64,000 nt of DNA. Origin: Absidia repens. Lineage: Eukaryota; Mucoromycota; Mucoromycetes; Mucorales; Cunninghamellaceae. Positions 50,736-59,859 of this stretch are shown piece by piece. The translations under genes and the position numbers were made by a program. Each line of letters starts with the position of its first letter. The first letter of the stretch is position 1. The stretch covers positions 1 through 64,000 of the forward strand of contig MCGE01000002.1 in the NCBI GenBank assembly GCA_002105175.1, in the 5' to 3' direction. The notes under the pieces are model-generated. The model ran no database searches. It saw nothing but the letters and a program-made list of their open reading frames with translations, and was not told where the DNA came from.

Positions 50736-51727
50736 GTTTTGTGTGTATATGAGTTGATGTCCAAATGAAAAGGTGGGTAAAATATATATTCAAAAAGAAA
50801 TAGATGAAAGAGAAAAAAAAAAAGTTACAAATTTCCTTCGAAAGAAATCTATGGGCGGGGAATGAAATCCATCAGGTCGAGCCACACAATTTCAGTATAT
50901 CAAAAAAATCAAACATATAACTGTTATATCCAACCCGACAGCCTTACTGTCTTGATCGTGATAGTAAACATAGCATTTTTTCTCACCTGTTGTAATAATC
51001 GATACGACATGAAAATATTGCGCGTGTTTTACAAAAAAAAAAAAAAAGAAGCAGAAACAAATAGTCGAGCCAGTGAATGCGATTGAATATGTATAATTAT
51101 GGTCGTTTTTCATAAACCCGCACTTGCGAAGAGATCATTTCAAATGTTTAAAAAAAAAACAAGCAAACCGACAACACCTAAATTTCACAAACTATATCGG
51201 GACTGTCGAACCCTAACAATAATGAATCAATTCAATTCGGACATTAAATCAAATCAACTCATTCGTTATAATTGAACTTACTATGGCGTTATTCAGTCAA
51301 TGCATTTAAAACTTGAAGGAAGAGTAGTATAAATTACTCCACAAAAAAAAGTAATAATATTAGTCACTCGAAGAAATAATTCCCCTGAACGGACTTTGAA
51401 TCCACGAATCTTTTTTTTTTTTTTACTTTTATTATACAACTGGTTGAAGTTAACCCTAAAAAGTTCTGGTGCTCACTCTATAAAAATATAAAACCCCTAC
51501 AAAAACACATCCAAGATACAAGCCAATACACAAAAATAACCACAGCAAGGCATATCATGGAAAAACAAAGTGAGGAATGGCAACAGAGCATGTATAATAT
51601 AGCATTGAAAGATTGGATATTGCCTTAAAAAGCAATTTTGGCAGCACCTGGGTACTTCTTTGAAAGATTACAAGAGGTTCGCTTGCAACTCCGCCCAAAA
51701 GTTATGGTAAAAAAACAAAAGAAGAAG
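50736..51727. other. Coactosin promoter and spacer before tRNA locus
   Basis: Includes a solitary repeat-head-like string ATGGGCGGGGAATGAAATCC (50851-50870), a related GGACTTTGAATCCACGAATC (51392-51411), and the left part of a duplicated block that starts around 51440 with AAAAGTTCTGGTGCTCACT. No protein gene. Confidence 0.5.
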
Positions 51728-51860
51728 CTCTCAGACGGGGAATTGAACCCCGGTCTCCCGCGTGACAGGCGGGATACTAACCACTATACTATCTAAGATT
51801 TCATGTCAAGAAAACTGCTTGCCGCTATATGTGTCTATTGCTGAACGGAAACCATGTGAT
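51440..51860. repeat. Duplicated block containing tRNA-Asp, copy 1
   Basis: Matches 58190-58660: shared strings include AAGTTCTGGTGCTCACT, CTTGCAACTCCGCCCAAAAG, the tRNA itself, and ATTTCATGTCAAGAAAACTG followed by CTTGCCG and TATATGTGTCTATTGCT. The match runs past both tRNA ends, so this is a segmental duplication, not just two tRNA genes. Confidence 0.85.
51728..51798 (-). tRNA. tRNA-Asp(GTC) with one base missing (possible pseudogene)
   Basis: Cloverleaf folds as tRNA-Asp: acceptor arms TCTTAGA/TCTGAGA pair (one G-U), D-arm GTAT/GTAT, anticodon loop CTGTCAC giving GTC, T-arm CGGGG-TTCAATT-CCCCG, discriminator G and a T-rich terminator after it. It is 71 nt; the intact copy at 58509 is 72 nt. 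The missing base is in the run before the anticodon stem, so the linker base (position 26) between the D and anticodon stems is lost. That could hamper folding or tRNA function. Confidence 0.85.
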
Positions 51861-52422
51861 TATATACTCCAATCTGTAGTCGTTTAGCCTTCTACTTCCC
51901 TCATTTTGTTTCGATAACTTTTGTTTTAACCCAACACATATATCAACCTATCATCGATCCATCGATCCATCGGTCCGTCCATTGATATATATGCTTTTTT
52001 CTATATTTTTAGATCATGCAAATGTTATCATTCCATAATTCGTAATTCAGACCCCGAATATCCTCTAGACAAATTATTCATCATCCGTATATTTGACATA
52101 TCCACTTACACCAACACATTAGTATAAATAAGAATCAAAATAAAGAATCATATAAAACTTTCACAATACTTGATGACAAGTGTTTTCTTTATTACAAAAT
52201 ACAATACATACAAATTTAAGCATTGGGCAAATATATGAGTAAAATGAGGTAGAGCTTTATTTTTTGAATAAATAAGAGTACTATATAAAATGTATGTCAA
52301 ATAATGTAAACTATATTCTAAGAATAAAATGAATGGACGGGCGTGGAGTTGCGGGGGCTGGGTGGGGGACAAGTTTAAAAAGAATTAATGTAACGCAGCT
52401 AATATCGTTTAACTCTTCCAAC

Positions 52423-52467
<45 letters not shown>

Positions 52468-52487
52468 GAGCAGGCACATCGATATCA
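51799..52487. other. Spacer upstream of tRNA copy 1 and 3' of the DUF3020-like gene
   Basis: The duplicated flank reaches about 51860. After that is AT-rich sequence with ATCGATCCATCGATCCATCG (51954-51973) microrepeats and a 41-nt A run (52425-52465) just downstream of the next gene's stop. No gene. Confidence 0.5.
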
Positions 52488-54041
52488 TCATCTTATATAA
52501 ATATATTCATTATTCTCTGTGATCATACCAGAATTCATTTGCATCAATGTCAATACGGCGTCCATGGGGTATTCCTGTTTGTTGTTACTGTCGGTGACCT
52601 CTTTTTGATCTTCGTCAGTCATCGTCTGATCATTTGGTGCTGTGTCGCTTCCATTTCCGCTAGACTGGCCAGTGCTATCTTTGTCCTTGTCCGTTTCCTT
52701 TTCCGTATGATTTTCTGTAGATACAATAAATTCATCTGTTTCCATAGCTGTAGTTGGTGGTAATGATAATGATGTTGATGATGATGACGATGAGGGTTCC
52801 TGTGTTGCCGTAGCTGGTTCTGATATGGTTGTTGGTAAATTTGATGATGTCGTCGTGCCACTGTCCATGTGCTCAGTGTCTTTTGATGTCGCCTGTTGTT
52901 GCTGTGATGATGATGATAATGATGATGACTGACCAGTAGAGGATTCGGCCATATTACCACCGTGTTGACTATAATCCATAGTTGGATGGGAAGGCAGTTT
53001 GCTATTGGTAAGAGCCTATGACAAAAAGAGAGAGAGAGAGAGAAAAAAAAAAAGAGGAGGTAAATGATAAGTTCTGATCTGTGATAGAACACTATTAATG
53101 TTTTACCAGGTTCAATTGTTCCAATAAGTGGCGTTGCAAATCGGAGGGTATTTCTAAAAGCTTTGAAGCATCGAATACAGAAGGATAGGCTGCCAAGGAT
53201 TGAGCAAGTTCATCGACGGCGTTTTGTTGCAATAGAGTTGTCTGAGGTACACTGAGCACATTATCTACTACGTCCTTTCGTCGTTCCTTTTCTTGTCGTT
53301 TTTCACGTCGTTTCTCGAATTCGTCCTTCGCCCAGCGTTCTTTGGTCTCAGTGTCTTCGTTGCCAAATAGTTTACTTGCGCGTTTGTTCACCCTGCACCG
53401 GAGGTCGTTGTCTTTATCTACAGCAAAGCCGAAAAAAAGGAGGGCGGTCAAAAATGACATAAAATAGACTGTATAAGTGTAGTTGTATGTTTAGTTGACT
53501 TACTTCGTTCTACGTTGTGTATCCGCCATTTCTTCTTCCTTTCCCGGTTGGCAACTCGAATGCTTTCTCGTTTCGCTTTTTCGGCATCGCATAGCTCTGG
53601 TTGTGGCTGTGTTTGTAGTTGCTGGTGCGGCTGTGTTTGCTGTTGCTGCTGCTGCTGCTGTTGTTGTTGCTGTTGTTGTTGATATTGTGCATAGATGGTA
53701 GCGGATGAAGGAGAAGGAACACCTGCAGCCGCTGCCATGGCTGCCGCCGCAGCTGCCATGAGAGGATTCAATCCGTGACTGTCTTGGGCCAGCATAGCTT
53801 CATAGAATTGCTGTTGATATGCTTGCCCACTAAAAACTGGTCGAGTGGGACTACTACTAGTCACAGCGGTGGAGGGACTACTTTGTTCACTATTTGCGGT
53901 GGTGGTGGTACTAGTCATAGCTGTGACGCTTTCGGAGGTCGAGGGTGTTACTGTCGTTGATTCGTTTTCCGTTTTTACATAAGGGACACCATCTTCGTTC
54001 TTTAAATCTTCGTTCACCTTGGTATCCATTCCATCGACCAT
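52488..54041 (-). CDS. DUF3020-like nuclear protein with polyQ tract
   Basis: Three exons (53504-54041, 53107-53417, 52488-53015) join in phase to 458 aa. Start taken at the AACAAATGG context (54041); an upstream in-frame ATG at 54149 would add a Phe-rich leader and is less likely. The core runs across intron 1: RESIRVANRERKKKWR, then IHNVERNKDNDLRCRVNKRASKLFG, a basic motif I recognise as the fungal DUF3020 domain, here about residues 155-205. It is flanked by Ser/Thr-rich, Ala-rich and Gln-rich (about 15 Q) N-terminal sequence and by a Glu/Lys/Arg helix (KEERWAKDEFEKRREKRQE-like). The C-terminus is Ser/Thr/Asp-rich with few hydrophobics. Probably a nuclear, DNA- or chromatin-associated protein; the function of the domain is unknown. 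Confidence 0.83.
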
Positions 54042-54447
54042 TTGTTTGCGATTAGTGATAAAAAAAAAATGAAAAATGAAAAATGAAAAAATATCCCAAT
54101 CAACCAAAGGACGGCGTTTCAAATTCACAGTGGAAGGATTTTGAGCCAATAAAAATCAAGGACCTCGCTTCGCTTGAAAAAAACTTTTTCAGAGTAGTAA
54201 GTTCTAAACAATGTGTATGAATCATACTACGCAAGTAGAAATTGCCCACTGCCTCGCACTAAAACCATATACCGACTGAAATGACCTTAAATATTCGTTG
54301 ATGCATCGGCAGAGATTATCAAGCCAGATTTCCACTGTATCCTAACTAGCTTAGGCCAGCGGTTCGAGACTATTTTTTTTTATCATCACTGACAGTGATG
54401 CCCCTGCATCTACGAAATATATGGATTTCCTTTTTCGCACCCCAAAA

Positions 54448-54535
54448 CCAACACTTTTTAGCGCCCACTACATCCAACACTTTGTCACCTTCCATCGTAG
54501 CCAATACTTTTCAGCAACAACTATAGTCAACACTT
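54448..54535. repeat. Short 26-27-bp degenerate tandem repeat
   Basis: CCAACACTTT-type units start at about 54448, 54474, 54501 and 54527, each followed by T-rich then C/A-rich sequence (TAGCGCCCACTACAT; GTCACCTTCCATCGTAG; TCAGCAACAACTATAG). Spacing of 26, 27 and 26 bp suggests decayed tandem duplication. Confidence 0.55.
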
Positions 54536-54719
54536 TTCTGCGTTCAATTCTCAGTTCTTGCCTTTCCCAACCAGTCATAAGAGCAGTTCTCTTTTAGGAA
54601 CCTGAGTCAGTACTTTTTTTCTCAACTTGTCCAATTCCCTTTAAGAAAAGAGGAAAAAAAAAAAAAAAGGGTGATAGAGCTCGCATACTCCGCATAAAAA
54701 GTAATAGAACAGCATGGAC

Positions 54720-55260
54720 ACAAAAATGTAAAAAGCGGTAAAACAATAGGATTTTATTTCAATATAATAGCTATTCTACATACTAATAAAACTATCGCTA
54801 ATATATCTAATCTACAGTGTATATGTTATTTCTATAAAGTGTCATATAAGCAGTATGAAAGCAAACCAGCAAGTTGTTTGATTATATACAGTGTCACTTA
54901 GCAAAAAGAAGCCACCTATCCCAAAATCCATAATCGCTTTGTTCACCAACGTAGATGTCACCAGTAACTCGCCGATCCATTCCAGAATCACTGAATGACC
55001 ACTGGAGCCCACCGACAAGTCACCATTCCCTACCAGAAACATATTATCAAGCAGTCAGCCTTATCTATAAAGAAATACAAGCATAAATAGACCTTACCAT
55101 TCATCACAAATAATTTGAAATGTACTAGATCTAGATCAAAATTGAAAAGGTCTCCCAATGCCCTTTGTCATTCCCTTTTTCAAAACCCTCTAATCCTAAT
55201 AAAAAATCCCACTCCAAGATCACCAGACCCTTGGAGGCCATCAATGTGGAAACAACAAGG
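54720..55260 (-). repeat. Probable dispersed repeat, copy H (highly decayed)
   Basis: TAGATCAAAATTGAAAAGGT then CTCCCAATGCC (from about 55132) and later CATCAATGTGGAAACAACAAG line up with the core and AACATAACCCCATGGAAGTTGAATGG segment of copies B, C and E. Many substitutions and no recognisable head. Confidence 0.5.
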
Positions 55261-56449
55261 AGAGAAAAAAATTAGGAAAGCAAAACCTTTAAAGATCCAA
55301 TTGAAATTCCGCCTTTCCGTCAAAGCATTTTTGGCAGTGAGACAAAAATTGCCTGGCAAGCAAACGTATGCAAAAAGAAAGAAAAATCAAAATCAAACGA
55401 AGACAAAATTACATGTACGAATTATAATGAAACGGTCTTTATTATTCAAAAAAAAAAGAAAAAAGAAAAGTGGACATCATAAAGATTTTTAACTCCAAAA
55501 TGTAATGAAATTGGTCGCGTATGATTGTGGGTGTGCTATAATCACAAAATGTAACAGGTCCTTTTCAAACGATAGTGGGTGATTTTATTTGAGTACGTTC
55601 CCTTTGTTGCTAGTTAATACAAATGGTTGAACCTTGACTTAAAAATTCTAGAGCGCACGCAATGCCAAAACAAAAAATCATAAAAACGTAACCTCCTTAC
55701 TCTCTTATAGTAAAATAATCCAGCCATAACAACATCGGTAGGATGTTGGAAAACAATGATTTCCTGAATGCCATTATGATATCAGCGCGGCCGTTGGCTG
55801 GGCGATGAAGGAGGTGCGTCTTTATTCGTTATCTTTATTTCCTTTATACATATAGTCATTTTTTTTATATCTATCTTTTTATATTATTCCACATATACTT
55901 ATCACATTGAATCCGTACATCATCCATTACCTCCACGTCACGAGTTCCCCACCCCCTACATATAGCTTATTCCTTGATTTTTGAAATTAATAATACATTC
56001 CCACCTTTCCTCATAATTCCAAAGTCTTTAGTTAGATCTTTTTCTCATTTTTTCCTTGGAGTTAGTAATTTGGAGATACCTCAAAATATCAATAAAAAAA
56101 AAACTAGAGGTACCTCCAAAGACCTAAAGAAAAAGTAAACGCAATGTGTTCAGTTCAGCAAACGCTACGCTGGTGGTATGTACATCCCGAGTTGATAAAT
56201 ATGAACGATAAAGCGGGGATAATGGCTATGTTTGATTTTAAGTGACTTAGAACTGTGAAGCACATCACACCCTAGCATCATTTACCTGATCAGTCGAATA
56301 CGAATATGGCTATCTTTGATAGTACGTAGTCCAATGCCGCCAACCTGGTCTTCGGACTCATAACGAGAAAAAAGTGGTCATACTGGGTAAACTAATAAGC
56401 AAGTGCATAATACAACACTTAAAAAACAGTTATAAAAAAACATTGCTCA

Positions 56450-57115
56450 CTATACGATGTGTCAGAAGAAGTAGAAGGGATACATTTTATTGAAGTATAT
56501 TGGTATACACTAATAGATATTAAAAGTAAAGACGGGGGTTCATTGCAACAACGGATTTGATGACAAGATCTATTACAGGAAGATTGAGGGAGATTAATGT
56601 GGGATATAAAAAATAGCTAACACTATATTAAAGGGAAAATTGTAAAAAGGGTCTATGTACTATACATTCAGGCAGGAGAAAGACCAGAGGATATTCATTT
56701 ATTGAAGTATAACAATACATCTAAGGGCGATGTTAAAAAAGGATCCCTTACATAAAACAAATCATTAAATATGTATGGGACATTTTTTCATCGACACAAG
56801 TAAAATGAGACATATTTTATTCAGATGTAGATACAAATTATGGACAAACTAAGCTAATGAAGACCCCAAAAAACTATCTAATGGTTCCAGAGCCTAGATC
56901 CAAAATGAAAGGGTTTCCCCATGCATGTTATAATCCCTGAGCTGAAACCTCCTCTACACTAGTCCTGACACTATTCCAAGTTCATCATAGCCCCAAAAAA
57001 GTTGAAATGGGGAAGAAAAGAAGAAGAGGAAAAAGAAGAGGAAAAAAATAGAGACGGAAAAAGAGGAGTAAACAAAAAAAAAAAAACCCCCACCACGTGG
57101 GCGGGGTTTTAACGT
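56450..57115 (-). repeat. Dispersed repeat, copy E
   Basis: Core CTAGATCCAAAATGAAAGGG at 56894-56913 then TTTCCCCATGCATG; head CACGTGGGCGGGG at 57094-57106; tail string ATATTTTATTCAGATGTAGA near 56812. Related tail sequence (TTTATTGAAGTATA) appears twice below it, at about 56488 and 56698, suggesting an internal duplication or two nested copies. Confidence 0.88.
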
Positions 57116-57639
57116 TTTAGTAAACGCTTAGTGCCTGCAGGCCCAGCCGCTCCCCCCAGAAAAAAAGTGCCCTATACATTATCTCGGGGAGGGGTGTTCA
57201 ATTATCAGTCGCATGTTGAACCAATAGAGGTACCTCCAAAGTTTGCTAAAATTTATCTAAAATATCGGCGCCTTTTTTTTCTTTTGACTTTTTATTTATT
57301 TCTACTTTGAAATACTTTATCACAAACGTCTTTTTTTTTTTGACTCTAAAGTCTTAATTTGTTTTTCTGATTCCTACCTTGGTTTACGGAAATTGACTAC
57401 TGTATATCGTTTTATTTTATCACATTTGAATACTTTATTCTACCTTGCAAGTGTTCAATTTATTTATTTTTGGTTATTTCTCAATCGAAAAATAATTACC
57501 CCTGGGCGAACTTTTGATACCGTTTTACTCTGGTTTTTTATCTATAACACTAAAAAGGTCGTGTCGATGTCGTTTGAATCAATCTTTTGGACATCGCTGG
57601 TCTTGTCTCCCTTTTATTTTTCTTTTTAAGCCTTTGTAG

Positions 57640-58380
57640 CTACAATCGGGTGAACTCCATCCTAAAAGTTCTGGTGTCGAGGATCGGCCTGAGGCCGCTC
57701 CCAACAACAGTGAACCTGCAGCCGCCTTTGCAATTTTAGTGATTAAAGACACGACTGTACTACCCTCTGACCATCTCTGACCTTGAACCACAACATGCTC
57801 GAGCTAAAGTTCGATCTCGAACTACTCTGTCGATTTTTTTCTTGGTGAACTCGAACGACCACTATACTTTGACCACCTCTTGCTTTCGACCACCCTTTAT
57901 TTTTTTAGTATAAATAACCCACTTTTTTTATTTTCCTTTTTATTTTTTTCTTTAGTTTTTCTTATCAGTTTTCTCAATCAACAAATAAAACTTAGTACAA
58001 AGGTTATTTATTATACCACCAAATTATCTACTGTTTCTATTGGATCATAGAAACCTCCTTTTATTTTTGACTACAAGTCCTCTTTTTTATTTTTACTGTG
58101 TGTTATACACTTATTTTTATTGAACCAACAAAGGTCAATACTTTTTATTTTTATTTTATTTTACTCTTACAAGTTTATTTTTTATAAACTTTCTCTACAG
58201 TTGGACTTTATCTACAAAAGTTCTGGTGCTCACTACTCTCAATTCTATTTTTATCCGAATCAGGAACATGATATTTCAAATTCCGCCCAAGGAACAAATT
58301 TATTTTCAAGTTCTAAACAAGCAAAAGCTATACTAAAGGATAGCTCAAGACATCCTACTCAACCCAAAAAAATATAAAAA
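57640..58380 (+). other. Possible retroelement remnant with KSSG peptide repeats
   Basis: Three places in the window read in one frame as ...(Y/P/L)KSSG(A/V)...: about 51450, 57660 (LQSGELHPKSSGVEDRPEA) and 58205 (LQLDFIYKSSGAHYS), the latter two with longer open stretches ending at stops. They look like copies of the end of one gene. I cannot assign a transposon class, and no long terminal repeats or polymerase motifs were seen. Confidence 0.35.
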
Positions 58381-58660
58381 CCTACAAAAACAAATCCCAG
58401 TTACGACCTAACAACCAAAATTAGCCATAATAATACACTCCTTTGAAGGTTCCAAGAGGTTCACTTGCAACTCCGCCCAAAAGTTATGGCAAAAAAGCAA
58501 AAGAAGAAGCTCTCAGACGGGGAATTGAACCCCGGTCTCCCGCGTGACAGGCGGGGATACTAACCACTATACTATCTAAGATTTCATGTCAAGAAAACTG
58601 CTTGCCGTTATATGTGTCTATTGCTAACCGAAAACCATGTGATTATATATCTTTAAATCA
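58190..58660. repeat. Duplicated block containing tRNA-Asp, copy 2
   Basis: Counterpart of 51440-51860. Shared flanks on both sides of the tRNA include GAGGTTCxCTTGCAACTCCG upstream in coordinate and TTTCATGTCAAGAAAACTGC downstream. The copies differ by scattered substitutions and by one base inside the tRNA. Confidence 0.85.
58509..58580 (-). tRNA. tRNA-Asp(GTC)
   Basis: 72 nt, no intron. Stems: acceptor TCTTAGA/TCTGAGA, D GTAT/GTAT, anticodon CCCGC-CTGTCAC-GCGGG, T CGGGG-TTCAATT-CCCCG; discriminator G. The anticodon GTC reads Asp codons. Internal A box (TAGTATAGTGG) and B box (GGTTCAATTCC) are good, and T-rich sequence (TTCTTCTTTTGCTTTTTT) follows as Pol III terminator. The acceptor stem is A/U-richer than usual for eukaryotic tRNA-Asp. 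Confidence 0.93.
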
Positions 58661-58732
58661 AGCAAAAATATTCATACTCGTTATTTGTTTCAAGAATTAA
58701 TTAATATTTAAGATTACCTCGTGCCGACGAGC

Positions 58733-58792
58733 AATGCATTAACACCGTAAACTGAAATGACTACACATTTCAGTTTACGGTGTTAATACATT
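58733..58792. repeat. Inverted repeat / hairpin, 22-bp perfect stem
   Basis: Left arm 58738-58759 and right arm 58766-58787 are perfect reverse complements (ATTAACACCGTAAACTGAAA... on the left), with 6-nt loop ACTACA. Four more pairs form outside one mismatch (58737/58788), giving 26 pairs. No run of T follows directly, so it is not a simple terminator. Confidence 0.9.
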
Positions 58793-58823
58793 CCCGTTTT
58801 CTTGGGAAATTTTCCCCTGATAG

Positions 58824-59530
58824 CATTTCAAATTCCGCACATCTGATTTTTCTTTTAATCCATTTTTTATTTTTTCGCTCTCCTTCTTTTCATTTTCATT
58901 TTTTCCTTCCATTTTTCTTTCTCACTGTAGCTTCCATGGAGCTATGGTGATCTTATGTTTGTTCTAGGTCTAGTTTAGAAGGGATTTCAGATTAAGGATT
59001 ACAAGGTGTATGGGAAACCCCTTTCATTTTGGATATAGGATTTCCCCCATCGGAAGTCAACACTTTTTGGAGCCTTCATTATCTTAGTTTAGTATTAGTT
59101 CGTCATAGTTTACATAGGTTGCGCCCATATCTGAATAAAATATGTCTCTTTTTACTTGCATTAATAAAGTATGACCCATTAGGCTCTTTCGTTTGTATAA
59201 TAGAACCCCCCTTTTTTTTACTGCTGTTCCTTCCTTTGATTAGTGTTGACCGTCGTCATGCTTCAATGATAATTGACCATTTTACCCTTTATCATGTATT
59301 GTATGTACAGTGTACTAGTCCCCGTTTTACCAATATCCATATCTCCCTTTAGTCGACCTCACGTTACCTTCAATAGATAGATACCTTATTACAATTGAAC
59401 CACACACACGAAGTTTAGTATCTGTCATATTCCTTTTTTTAAAAAAACAAGCCTTTTATTAACCATCCTGTGACTTATGGCATAGCGGGCAAAGCAGCTA
59501 TTGTGGCTACTCCGTGAGTGTACTATCAAC
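58824..59530 (+). repeat. Dispersed repeat, copy F
   Basis: Head CATTTCAAATTCCGCACATC at 58824-58843 (CACGTG mutated to CACATC); core TATGGGAAACCCCTTTCATT at 59009-59028; tail CTGAATAAAATATGTCTCTT at 59132-59151. Similarity to copy D continues to about 59530 (TTTAGTATCTGTCAT..., then GCAGCTATTG). Confidence 0.85.
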
Positions 59531-59805
59531 TACCTACGAACAACTTCAAAAACCATAAAAATGATGGCGGTGTATGTTGTTGGGAGGGTTTTTTTTTTTT
59601 TTTTTTTTTTTTTGCCCAAATTACATCGTCGATGCGGTAGAGTGACTATATACAGCTTTTAGACTCTATTGAATTCCAATTCACCGCTTGAAAAGTCATA
59701 TGAAAGGTCGTTTACGTGGAATCACCTTCTCTGGGCACTTACGCGTCGTCTCGCTTAGTAGCCCTCATTCGGCGTTTAAAAATGATATAAACGGACGGCA
59801 CTCGC

Positions 59806-59812
59806 TATAAAT
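59806..59812 (+). promoter_or_regulatory. TATA box of the PPPDE-thioredoxin-PUL gene
   Basis: TATAAAT 48 bp upstream of the ATG at 59860, followed by CACTTCAAGACTCGTC, a fitting start-site region. The distance implies a very short 5' UTR. Confidence 0.55.
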
Positions 59813-59859
59813 CACTTCAAGACTCGTCTTTCTTTCTCTTTTTTCTTTAACAAATTATA

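Larger units (their letters stand above)
54042..58508. other. 4.5-kb gene-free, repeat-rich spacer
   Basis: Upstream of the DUF3020-like gene. In order: short tandem CCAACAC units (54448-54535), degraded repeat H (54720-55260), plain AT-rich sequence (55500-56400), repeat E (56450-57115), then a T-rich region (57200-58190) with retroelement-like remnants and the start of the tRNA-Asp duplicated block. No intact gene was found; frames at 54842, 55115, 57393 and 58120 lack homology or splice support. Confidence 0.6.
58581..59859. other. Spacer with hairpin, repeat copy F and PPPDE-gene promoter
   Basis: Contains the duplicated flank of tRNA-Asp, a near-perfect hairpin (58733-58792), repeat F (58824-59530), a T-tract (59589-59612) and the promoter of the next gene. 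A frame at 59029-59352 lies inside the repeat and is not shared in frame by other copies. Confidence 0.6.

Noticed and set aside
54042..54149. N-terminal extension of the DUF3020-like protein from the ATG at 54149
   Set aside because: Adds a Phe/Ile-rich leader coded by AT-rich promoter sequence; the ATG at 54041 has better context.
55115..55492. 125-codon Lys-rich frame
   Set aside because: Lies over decayed repeat H and A-rich sequence; no family and no conservation visible.
59029..59352. 107-codon frame in repeat F, with partly similar frames in copies C and G
   Set aside because: Copies D and E break the frame within about 20 codons, so the similarity is DNA-level repeat conservation, not coding.
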